Notes under the pieces: generated by a model
Databases searched by the model: none
What the model was told of the DNA's origin: nothing
What the model saw: the letters and a program-made list of their open reading frames with translations, nothing else
Source: Chrysoperla carnea
Taxonomy: Eukaryota > Arthropoda > Insecta > Neuroptera > Chrysopidae
DNA length: 64,000 nt
Reading direction: 5' to 3'
Assembly (NCBI RefSeq): GCF_905475395.1
Contig: NC_058337.1
Coordinates: forward strand, 83,322,368-83,386,367
Shown here: one piece after another, positions 51,301 through 62,200 of the stretch
Layout of the letters: the number at the start of each line of letters is the position of its first letter
How positions within the stretch are numbered: the first letter of the stretch is position 1
Position numbers and translations under genes: made by a program

Positions 51301-54300
51301 GATATTTAACGCTGTCTATGCATGGTATTTCAACAACTAACTCATTCAACTATACTACCTCCAATTACTTTAATTTAAATAAATATATATTATCTCTGTG
51401 ATAAAATTCCAAGGCAATGCATATTTTCCTATAATACCACCGCCAATTATAGCTGAAGTCCAAAAACTCGCCATTTGCCCAAAATTCTCTCTGCTCAAAA
51501 TTTGATCTATTTATCAAATTAGCTATCAATCAGACGTAAGAAAGACTGTTGTGTATTCAAAGTGGTAATATGGCATTTTGAGTTCTTTGAATATATGAAT
51601 CAGTAAAAAAACCTTGTTGCTTTTGTTTTACATATTTAATTCCCGTCAGAACACATAATTTTATTTGTAGGGTATTTTACCATTGGAATTAATAAATCAC
51701 AATATGTCATATTTAGCTGAAAGTATTTTCTTAAATGTGAAACAATTGTATGAATTATTTAAGACTAGACAAAATGTAAAACTAAATTATTTTCGATACA
51801 TACCATATGAAAAGTTAACAAACACGACTATTAAAAGAACATTTCATGAAATTCAATCGTATATCAAGAGTAACAATTATAACGGAACGGTAATTTTTCA
51901 TTATTTTATTATTTAATTCACAAATATTTTAAAGATTATTTATTTTCAGAAAATTCATAAAATATATTTTTAAAAAAATACAAAATAAGTTTTTTTCTTA
52001 AGTGGCAAACTTACAGCACTTAGTAATTAAAAGGCTAAGATAATTTGCAACTTTTTCTCTATATCGGTTGTAAAACATACACACTTAATTTTCATTTTAA
52101 ATGTCTTGATTTTAAATGTCTTTTCATTTTAAATGTCTTGAAATGTCTTTGTAATCTGTATCTTTTTCAGATATCCAAATCAATAGAATTGATAAATGAA
52201 ATTCTTGATGGACTTAAATATGTGACAAGTTATTACGATTTCAAATATTTTTTAGTCTGTATAATAATTTTAAGTTTATGGAGTTTAATTTTATTAATAA
52301 CAATTTTAAAAAATGAATTTCGATCAATTGAAATTATTGAAGACAGTTTTAATGCACCTCAATTTCAAAGATATTTTAAATTAATGATCACGATATTGGG
52401 ATTAACTATTTGTATTACAATCACATTTTTGCATACAATTGCAGGTGGGTTAAAATATATTAATAATTGAGAAAAATAACGAACAAGTTGAAAAGATAAA
52501 AGCTATTAGGTAATCTGTCAGTCTTGGATTACCTACTGACTGTCTCACAGTGGAGTATTTATACCAAATTTCCGGTCAAAATGTAATGAAAGGATTTTTA
52601 TGCTTAAAATTGATTCATAGACTATTTAGATCAGGCATGGACAAATGTGACTCAGAGAAGTCCCTCAGACTTCTTTAACTAAATAACGAGTAAGACAGCG
52701 ACAACCTAACCAGTGTCAGCCAAAAATACGAGTAAGACAGAGAGACAACATTTTTTTTTCTACCTATCTCATTACTATTAGAGAAACTGAGATAGGTAGA
52801 AGAGTCGTATACCCATCTCGCTTCTTCTTGTATGAGCAATGCGACTTGGTTAAAGAGACACGCAATAATGTTTATGGCACACAATAAAGTTATAACAATG
52901 GTGACTCTGACTTAAAATAACTCGCCCATGCCTGATTTAGATGCAAAAGTACCTTTTCAATAATAATAAAACAAATTTTTTAGTCATATTCGTCTTCAGA
53001 CCCAATTATTTCATTTTCATAATTTTTTTAATTTTGCTTCTCAGCCACTTTTTTTCTCATTTATGCTTGCTTTTGTTTGCACGTAAGGTGATTTTGGAAT
53101 TATAAGTTACAAAGTTTCACTGGAAACCTTCTTGTTCCTTTTTGGCACAAATTCGCGCAAGATTTTTTTCCATAAACAAATTAAAGAATACTTAAACTTT
53201 GCTTGGTTAGAAAAAAATTTTCCGCTACTGTATACTTTAACTCAAAACTTTTTAATATTCGATTATCTAAATAAAGCTTAACAATCTATAATATAAAGTC
53301 TTTATATTTATAAAGTGGATGATTAGGTAAGAGAACAAATTTTTTTTATTCAATTATGAACTAGTTTTCAAAGTTCAACAGGCTTCCCATACCCTCCACC
53401 ATAAATTATCCAAGAAATTTACATGTTAATTTTAAGTTTGTTTTTTATTTTAGTTTCAAGTATGCCATGGTATTATTTTTTATTTTTTCTATTGCCTGAA
53501 ATTTTATGTATCTATTTTTTATACGAGTGCCATATATTATTCAATGTAGCAACGCGAATGAGTGGATTTACTATTACACATATTTTAAAAGTAGAAGCAA
53601 TAACGGTTATCTATTCACTTTATGTAACGTTACTGGTAAGTACTCAAAAATTTCCTTTTAATTTAAGGAAAATTTTGCTAAGTGTACTCATTGTAAAATT
53701 ATGGTAGTAATATGTGGTAGTAATATATGCATGAAAAGTGAAAAAAAGTTATATCTTATTTTAGATCGAAGGAGCACAAGACGGTGAAAAAAATGTGTTT
53801 TCTGATTATCTAAAAAATTTGTAATGCATATTACAAATAGTGACATAATTAATAGTTTATATAAATTGATTTATGAATTTTGTTCCGAAAATTTCAAATG
53901 AAAGTTCGAATCAAATAACTTCGTCTTATTTACCAGAAATCGTCGTTGCCAGATATTTATTAAAAATTACAATATAAATATACCAGCTTTTCTCTCCTAT
54001 CTTTTATGTATACAAAGCAGTGACTAAAACTTGTAATATGTATATATTTCTTTTTAGATTCTCTCAATGAACATGCGCGCACTATTATCTTTAGCCATAA
54101 TACTCTTCGGTATTTGGATCTCATTTTCAACCAGGAATCCAGTTGTACCTATGAAAATATATTACAGTTGGATACTAAGTAGTATATTTCTATCGTTTTT
54201 TCCTATGCTGAATCCTATTTCTAAGGAAATTGAACATTCTGAAGCAAATGTATACAAGTAAGATCTTAATTTATGATTTGGAAATACTAACTTTAAGATC

Positions 54301-57300
54301 TAGTTTTAAAAATACCTCATTAGATGTCCTATCTTTTGGGCATCCAAATGAATCTTCTTCAAAATGAAGATTTATGACATTTGACATGTGTCGCAAGATG
54401 ATTTTTAAGGAGTTTTACAAAAAAATATTTAAAAATGCCCCATAAGAACGCTTTCTAACTACTGAAAACATACCTGATCTGTTATAATTGAGTGAAAACT
54501 GTTATATTTTCCAAAAATTCAATTTATTTTCATTATATTTTATCGTTTCGTTCGTTTTGGATTGTTAAAATGGTTTCTTATAGGACATTACGGTATTCAC
54601 TTAAGTACGTAAATCTTCGAGTCTTACGTGGCAGTTTATTATTTTTTCCATAAAGTTAAATTATAAGTTTTTCTAGGATTGTTGGAATTTTATTATGGGT
54701 AATTGCATATATCACGAATTTTTTTGAATATTTTTTGGGCGAACAATTTAAGTGTGGCTTAAATAAATCTAAATTAATTGGAGGACAAAAATTTTATGAA
54801 AATATGTTATATAAACTGCAATTTGGATATTTAATATTTGCTTCAATTGTATCGTGGATTAATCTAGCATTAATTAATGCTCAACATCGATCTGTTATGA
54901 TAGCCTTAGCTTGGTATTCAGCTGGTAAATTGTTTTATTTTTCCATTCAATAAAGTGTAAATTAATGATCCATTTTCTTGAAATTTGTAAAAACTGTTAT
55001 TAGGTAAACACTAGTGGTACAAGTGGGTACAAAGAGTTGTTAATGTCCATAACCAATAGGGTCAGCTAAATAAGTATTTAGGTCAAAATTCATAGATTTT
55101 ATTTAAAATGTCAAGTTAAGACACAGTTTTGTAATAAATTGACACAGTTTTGACCTCAGCTAAGACACAGTTTTGTAATAACTTGAAATTGATTAATAAA
55201 TGTTTATGAATTCAACTTGTACCTCCTGAAAGTGCTGAAATTCTCTTGGGAAAAAGGCTATTTGATAATAATTTTGGCATATATAACATCGGCTATTCGT
55301 TGTGTGCGTAGTCATGGTAGGGATAATAAAAACGATGCCAGCGCTTCCAGTGAAAATTTTGGCGATAAAGGCGGCTGTTACGACTAATTTGTAATTCTTT
55401 ACATGTTAATGTTATAGAAAATGTCAAATTAAAATTATTGAAAAACACTTATTAATTAAACTTAATGCATAAAAAAATTGTGAAAATAAGAAATCAAATA
55501 ACACACAAATGTTATTTTTCAAATCATAATTATTTATTTAAATTTGTGAGACAATAATATTATGTTTTCAATGTAAGTTATAAATGCAATCCATACAATT
55601 ATATATGCATCCATACAATTCTATAATTAAAGTAGTGTATCGTTACCATGGAAACGCCTCCAATAAAACTCACGCACGATGCGAATAGGTATTACTATTA
55701 TGGAACTTATACTATCAATTACATTATATTTTGTTTTCATTTAAGCTATTAGCCTTATAATGATATTGTTATCACCGATAAATATTAATTCAAGAGTAGT
55801 TTTTATTGCTACCGCTTTAGCCGTTCCATACTTAATGTTTACGGTTTCATATGAAGGAATCTTTTATTTTGTTTTTGTCTCAAATATTTTAATATGGTTG
55901 CAAATTGAAGAGCTTGATGAAAAATATGAAAATATAGAAAATTCAGCATTTGATTTAGGATCCCATCGAGATGCTCTAACATTAGAACTAATTGAAGCAT
56001 TATGGCGATTACCCGTAAGTTTGATTTCAAGAAGCTCCAGTATCAAGCTGAAATAAATTTTATTCTGGTTTTTATAACGATAATTTAGACAATAAAAAGC
56101 TCTGAAAAAAAAACATTGAGAAGTGATGTATTTTTTTCCTTAATAAATCAAATAAAAATTATAATTCATTACACTTCTATTACACAGGATAAATAAAAAA
56201 AAAAAAAATAATATTTCAACTTGATAATTATTAATTTTATTAAATAAATCTGTCCACTGATGAATTTATGATTTTCTAGGAATATTTTGTCATGAGTACC
56301 ACACCATTGAATCAAAATGTCAATGAATGCATTCGTCGCAGAGATGTTCGAAGAGCAGTATCATTTGTATCCTTTACTTTTTAAATATCTAAAAAGAATT
56401 TATCCCAAATAAAAAGAAACTTATGGGTAAATAATAGTTTGTGTATTATTTATCTAATCGCTACCGTAATGTAGTGATTAGGTATATCAACTAGAGAAAT
56501 ACATGAACCAAAATTTTGAGGATCCCTTTATTAAGTATTTTTAAAATTATCGCAATTGAAGCACAATAAATTTCACAAGTCAATGTGTTGAGGTGTCGAT
56601 TGCAAACGCACAAATTTTTTACGTTTCTTCCCTGAAGAAACCAATTTTTACTCGAATGAGGTGAAATTTTCTACGTTTCCGCGTTTATACACGTGAAAAT
56701 ATTTTTTCCCATTTTTAGAACTGCCACAGAAGAGCTGCATCGAAAAATTATTTTTCTCCCCTCCGGGCGGAAAGTGATAGATTTCGTCCCGCTCTGCTAA
56801 ATGAAGTCGCCGCTTTCCGCCTACGTTGGGTAGAAAATAGTACACACACCACGGGAGCAAGTAAAAAATGTCTCAGATCTCATGTTTGCCATCCTCGACT
56901 TTTCCCCGGGTGACTACGAACATGAGATCTGAGACATTCTTTACTTTTGCTCCCTAGATGTGTAATTTACTATTCCCATTTTCAAAACAGAGGCAGTATA
57001 GTTGATATGCAAGTGACAGAAGGATTGAAATAAGGTTCTAATTTTCTAAGGAAACTTAGCAATGCTATGCGTTTTAGAGGCATTTTGGAAGTAGCCAGCC
57101 TGTCGAAATATGGATGTGAATATCATGAGGCTCATTAAAAAATTGGCATAAGGTCTGAATGACCAAGTCAAATTAAGGGTCAGAAAATGGGAATCGAATT
57201 TTTCAGTATGTATCCACACAGCTGACTTAAAAATTGCTCCCGCTGAAATACCTTTCAGCTCTCACCGAGGCAAGAAAATGAGGGACTCTCATATCTCTAT

Positions 57301-57805
57301 CTTAAGGATGTAGTAGTTTAAGCCATATAGATACTGTAGTTTTTGCTATATTCAGCTTTCCTTATCTAAAAAATATCAGGTTCATTATATTTTCGTTGGT
57401 TTTCTTAGTCTCACTTCTATCGACACTATGCGTAATTACAATCGAACATGGCTTCGTATATTTATAATATTTACAGAAAACACAAAACATTGGTCACCGA
57501 TCATAGTGTGTTTATTAATTTTTAAATATTTAATACCAATATTATTTGTTTTTGTCATAATTCGAACAATTATATTTCAATCAAATACATCCGTATATCG
57601 AATATTTGCAATATTTTTAATAGTTGTCAATTCATTAATCTTAAAATTGATGTTTGATGTAATGACAGAAGATGACAAATTACAATACACTATTGCTGAG
57701 GCTACGGTATTTACAATTTTATTTCATATTGTTTGTAGTTCTGTTATTATTGTACCAATTTTGTATTTAATTGTATTTATGTTTACAAGTTTTCAGTTGA
57801 AATGA
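48386..57805 (+). CDS. PIGN-like GPI ethanolamine phosphate transferase 1 homologue, catalytic residues lost
   Basis: Homologue of PIGN/Mcd4, the ER membrane enzyme that adds ethanolamine phosphate to the first mannose of GPI anchors. Exons: 48386-48609, 48666-48883, 49716-49938, 50548-50827, 51671-51889, 52171-52444, 53454-53635, 54058-54257, 54677-54924, 55746-56014, 56280-56366, 57380-57805. They total 2850 nt with every phase matching: 949 aa (human PIGN 931). Layout: N-terminal membrane anchor (about 5-20), lumenal alkaline-phosphatase-superfamily domain (about 45-330), then a multi-pass C-terminal domain. Family landmarks kept: RVVFIVFDQLDAD (D54), NFTTFILTS, PLLIWGAGV, GILPLEL, PWYYFLFFLLPE, DVRRA and KYLIPI. 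Family residues that appear lost: the nucleophilic Thr of PTESRPGH (about M94), the D and H of GIDTNGHAH, D of SDH (Y259) and H of GHP (about K266). Only D54 and H260 remain. No stop or frameshift is seen, so it reads as an expressed pseudoenzyme paralogue, not a dead copy. AATAAA at 57817. Confidence 0.92.
48963..49197 (+). repeat. Degenerate interspersed element in intron 2 of the PIGN-like gene
   Basis: Begins ACTAGCGTCGCAGGGGTGAAAC, then GGTGAAAATCGTCCAAAATC, GAGTTAGCGGATAAACAGGC and AGACGC...ACTTCTTTGTATACATAGTATAG. This is the order of phrases in a common arthropod repeat type (ACTAGCG...CGGGTG at one end; AAATC.GT....GAGTTAGCG...AAACAGACAGACG...ATA.TATAG at the other). The class (LINE 3' end or Helitron-like) is not decided. 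Confidence 0.5.
52632..52934. mobile_element. hAT-like MITE (303 bp) in intron 6 of the PIGN-like gene
   Basis: Ends CAGGCATGGAC and GCCCATGCCTG are inverted, matching the general hAT end pattern CAGGSSTGSSC. It is flanked by a perfect 8-bp duplication ATTTAGAT (52624-52631 and 52935-52942). Inside are a repeated ACGAGTAAGACAG (two copies about 45 bp apart) and a hairpin CTACCTATCTCA...TGAGATAGGTAG. No transposase is encoded. Confidence 0.85.
55291..55690. mobile_element. Possible TIR element carrying repeat B copy 2
   Basis: The left phrase CTATTCGTTGTGTGCGTAGT and the complement of the right phrase (CTATTCGCATCGTGCGTGAGT) are similar inverted ends about 400 bp apart in intron 9 of the PIGN-like gene. 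The right two thirds (55425-55690) is the second copy of dispersed repeat B, so repeat B may be part of this transposon family. No clear target duplication. Confidence 0.4.
56836..56974. mobile_element. 139-bp hairpin MITE in intron 11 of the PIGN-like gene
   Basis: The left arm starts AATAGTACACACACCACGGG and continues AGCAAGTAAAAAATGTCTCAGATCTCATGTT; the right arm is its complement, ending TGTAATTTACTATT. A truncated relative lies at 29369-29421. No coding capacity. Confidence 0.7.
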
Positions 57806-57816
57806 AATTATTTTAT

Positions 57817-57822
57817 AATAAA
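57817..57822 (+). terminator. Poly(A) signal AATAAA of the PIGN-like gene
   Basis: A canonical AATAAA 11 bp after the stop codon at 57805; supports the chosen last exon. Confidence 0.6.
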
Positions 57823-57893
57823 AAATAATATATACTTATTTTTTAACGTAGTTTGTGTTTTTATGAAAAATTTTACTCGTATTTAATTAAGGG

Positions 57894-58150
57894 CAGTCGC
57901 CCTATTAGCTCAGTTGGTTAAAGCGTAACCAATTCCGTCCGCAGTATCACCACCGTCGCAACAAAATTAATTTGTGATAGGCTGGTGTAGTGCATGGTAT
58001 ATGCATGAAGGAGGTGCACTCAGCCTCTGAAATTGAGGAGCCGATAAATGAAATTATCAGCGGAAAGGTAGTAAAACACATATATGGTATCACAATGGGC
58101 TCTATAGTGTGTCTTTCGTGGACAGCCGATATAACCTAGCTTTACCTAAA
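57894..58150 (+). repeat. SINE copy 3 with tRNA-type A box
   Basis: The longest copy of the family also seen at 12368 and 13979. Its head reads CCTATTAGCTCAGTTGGTTA, with an A box TAGCTCAGTTGG (57906-57917) as in tRNA genes; the B-box part is deleted. The body CGTCGCAACAAAATTAATTT, TAGGCTGGTGTAGTGCATGG and GATAAATGAAATTATCAGCG leads to GTGTCTTTCGTGGACAGCC and an ATATAACCTAGC tail. It lies about 90 bp after the 3' end of the PIGN-like gene. Confidence 0.8.
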
Positions 58151-58763
58151 TTAAGGGCATATTATGATGAGTTCATTATCATTTCTCACATAAGAAGATA
58201 AGTAATAAACGGTTGCGTTTGTCTTCAAGGCAAATCAATATGACTTCGTTCATTTTACTCTTGAATGACTCGAATTACTCTTAAATGAATCTTGTGAATG
58301 TGCTCGATTGATCTTAGCAGGACATCTCAGATCCACAACGTAAAAACATTGTCAATGTTCAAACGACCATACCTTCCCTATAGCGTGATTGGATATTAGG
58401 ACTGTGCAGTGTATGAGACAGTACAGAACTTCTCGTACCAACCAAAGCATACTTTAAGGAATATTTTTCGTATTTGTTATTAAACATCCAATTTGAACTT
58501 AGCCGCAGTGAATATATGGGGTGTGTATTGAAGATATTTCAATTACTAGAAATAAAAATTTTAGAAACTCTCGATACAAAATCAACAACTTTTGCCGTCA
58601 CAGATCATATTCTTCCAAAAGCAAATGTTATAAACTCATTGAGTCATATTAAATAGGGTTCCTATCAGATCCCAGTTTATTGAATAAAAGTTAATATTTT
58701 CAAGTAACAGCGGAGGAAGTCAGGCCTGGAGTACCCCAAGGCAGGTCCGTAACTAGAGCGTGA

Positions 58764-59215
58764 TGATAACACAGCCAAATTTGATCCAATTTTATTTGAA
58801 TTTTTTTTGAAACCCACTAATTTTGGGTCATTTTTATCAGTTGTGACGTCTGTTTTTCGCTAGCTATCAGTTATGTGCTTAATTCCGGGACCCGGACCTC
58901 ACATTCTTGAAACCAATTAGAGCTAGGTTAATTTTGATGACAAATTTGAAAAGTATGACTCAAATTTTGTAGGATTACTTGGTTTATCAAAATTGGATAA
59001 AATTTTTTGGATTCTGATGACGTCATAAAGTTAAAAAATTCAATTTTTTTGATAACACAGGCAAGCTTGATCTGATCTAATTGAATTTTTTTTTGAAACC
59101 CACTAATTTTGGGTCATTCTTTTAAGCTGTGATGCCAATTTTTCGCTTGCTATCACTTATGTGCTTAATTCACCAGGACTCCACATTCTTGAATCCTATT
59201 AGAGCTAGGTCTTTA
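58764..59215 (+). repeat. Imperfect direct duplication, about 165-bp units
   Basis: Units at 58764-58933 and 59051-59215 (offset 287 bp) share GATAACACAG, TTGAAACCCACTAATTTTGG, GTCATT, TTTTTCGCT.GCTATCA, TTATGTGCTTAATTC, CACATTCTTGAA and TTAGAGCTAGGT. The spacer contains GATGACGTCATAAAG. It may be a local tandem duplication or two copies of a dispersed repeat. Nothing coding is seen. Confidence 0.75.
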
Positions 59216-62200
59216 ATATTTAAATAAGGCGTCCACTAACTGTTTAGTTTAATATATTGGCAAATAAAAGCCAAAACCTTCAGAAAAATCTGACCATGTT
59301 AGACGCGATAAGCAATGTTATTCAGCTCGTAGATAACTTTGCTTCAAACTTCATACACGATGATCTCCCTTTCAATACATACATTTTTGTATTTTATAGG
59401 TTCTATTGAAATTTTATAAGATATTTTCAAAAAAAAAAAAATAAAAATAAAATTTCTTTAAGTCAGTTAAAAATGATTAAGTCATATAGTATCTAATATC
59501 CTATTCAAATTACCGGATAAGGCTGTATGAAATACTTCTTGACAACATAAAAAGAATATATTTTTAATAATAATAATATGTGAACATCTTTTATTGTCCA
59601 ACATATGTGTAATTTGATAAAAATCAAGTAGGTGTGATTTTTCATTGAAAATTTCATCTTTGTATGTTTTGGGTTTGGGGACTGACATTATTATTTCAAG
59701 TACTCTATAGCATATTACTATTATTGATTTGAAAACTAAACAAAAAAAAACTTTTTATTGTTCTTTTTTACAATAAACTTCTATAAAATATCAAATTTTG
59801 TTCTTTTTTAATCTGAATAATGATTTTGAGAAATATCGATGCAGGTAGTACGAATGAAAACAGAGTTAATAATGAAGTATACGAAATTTTGTAAAAAAAA
59901 AAATATGAATGGACTTATGTGTAAATGGTAGTAAAACACCCATGCAATTATAATTTTTTAGCAAAAATATGGAATCGTTTTATTAGAAATTATATTATAC
60001 GCAAAATAAACAAAAAGAGCAAATTTTTGGAACTTATAATTTGAAGTTGTATACAATCATTTTTAAAGAATTATGATTCGAAGTTATCTTTCTTAATAAT
60101 TACAATTATTAAAAAAATGCGTGTGTTTTCAGCTTTATTTTAGAAATAAGGATTATTTTATCAAAAAAAATCTCAGGTTAAGACACATCTAAAGTGACTA
60201 GATAGTTGACCTGATAAAATGCAATTCCTTTGGCATTACCATGTAATCTTAAGGCGATCCAGTGCTCAAGAGTGTCAAAGAATGGCCCCACGAGCTACAA
60301 CAAATTAATTTGCTAAATTCGGGTTACCAACTCAAAATTTCAGAAAATCTGGAGATCCTTACAATCCGGAGATATTAACTACAATATATAGATATTTTAA
60401 GAAAAGCTTATTTTTTTCTAGTTATGTACAATAATAAAACAAAATAATCATCAAATTAATTAATTTATTTTAGAAGTATAATTCTGAAATTCAGAGATGA
60501 ATGAATAACCAAACAAAATTATGCCCAAAAACATTATCCCATCCCAAACCTTATCATTGTCATGTGTATAGTAAATTCAAATTCCTCTTGTCATCCTTTT
60601 AACAACAGTAAACTGTTTTCTGTTTAGATTCTAAACAGGTTGACACTCTGTATTTAAACTATTTTTAACATTTCAGAACATACCTTTCTTGTTAAAAGGC
60701 AAAAATAGTAAACCAAAGTTTAAGTCTTCCCAGCACTGATTTAGAGTCCAGGTCCCAACAACATACTATAGGTTCGGTATTAAACACATGTATTTGTCAC
60801 AAACGGGATTTGAACCAGTAAATACAGCTTGATCAAATCATGTGTGGAGCCGAGGAAGTCAAGCTGCAATCTATTTGCCTTTATCAAGGCTTAGGCAAAG
60901 GTTATCAAACCCCGTCTTGATTTATAAGCCTTGCAGCTCAATTTTGATTCTATCGTTAATTTTGAAATTTCCTACTTGGGCGTAGTACTGGATGGTTGTG
61001 AAAAAAAATCAGTGAAAACGTACTAACACAAAGTTTTTGCAATGAGATTTCTAAGAGATTTTGAGTAAGTTGGTAAAATTGATTTAAAATTAAAATTTTT
61101 TCAAAGAAATCTTAAAGAAAATATTCTGTTTATTCCTCCAAGGAATATATTACAACAAAAGCTGCGAAGACCAACTACCAATTGCGTACAAATAAATAGA
61201 AGCTATTTTCAAACTTGCTCCTGATGAGGTGAAGTTCTTTTAATAAAATAAAAAAAACTTCTTATATTTCTTCGACTTGATGATTTTATAATCTATTTAT
61301 ATTTATATATTTGTGCTATTGTTATTTCATGAACAAAACAATTAATATAAAGAAAAATGCTTTAAAAAAAAACAAGTACTGAAAATATGAGAAGCACAGG
61401 TAGCAAGCAAACCAAGCTAACATAATACAGTCATCACTTTTATTAATAAGTATAATCAAATAAAAACATCTTAATATCATACTTGGGTTAAATATAATTG
61501 TTTTGAAAAAACCACACAAAACAATATTATTACAAAAGAAAAGAAAAATAAAAAATTTGAAGTATACTTTACGCGTACATCATGCTAGATGAAATGCCTA
61601 GGCTTTTGAAATAAAAATATAAAATAAAACATATAAAATTGTTTAAAAAAAAAACAAGGAATAAATAAATATTCAGAATATAGTATCACCACAGGAGATT
61701 TGTAATTCTAAAGTTACAAAAACCAGCATAATATAATATGTTAGTTTCTTTTCATCATCGAAAAATGGGGGCTTAATTTTTTTGAAATAATAAGTGTTCC
61801 AAAAATTGAATCGCAATCAAATTAAGACTCTTTAAACAAGACTAATGAAGGACTTTTCTTTTGTTATAATCTGAGTAGTCCTAGAATATTTTTCGTAAAA
61901 TACCATTTTGCAATTATGACAAGGCAAAAATAAAGTTGAGTCAATTTTTGCTGCAAAAAATATTCACTATTAATTAATTATTACTGTTAGTATGAATGTA
62001 ATTGAATCTAGTTTTTCTCGAATTGAATCAATGATCACTGTAGAAGTTTGATTTGTGTAGTTAAAGTTAACCGCTTTTGTTGATTTTTTATTTTTTTTTA
62101 TTTTTTTTAAAACTAAAAACGCACGCTTAATGACAAAAAAGGTTTAAATAATTTTAATAACAGTGAAAATTTTGTTATTATAATGCATGGAGAGGTCGAA

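Noticed and set aside
48386..57805. Calling the PIGN-like gene a pseudogene
   Set aside because: All 12 exons join in frame without stops, donor and acceptor sites are intact, and a poly(A) signal follows the stop; loss of catalytic residues alone does not make it non-functional.
60800..60850. GGGATTTGAACC, the complement of a tRNA B box
   Set aside because: No A box or cloverleaf on the minus strand; at most a decayed SINE fragment.
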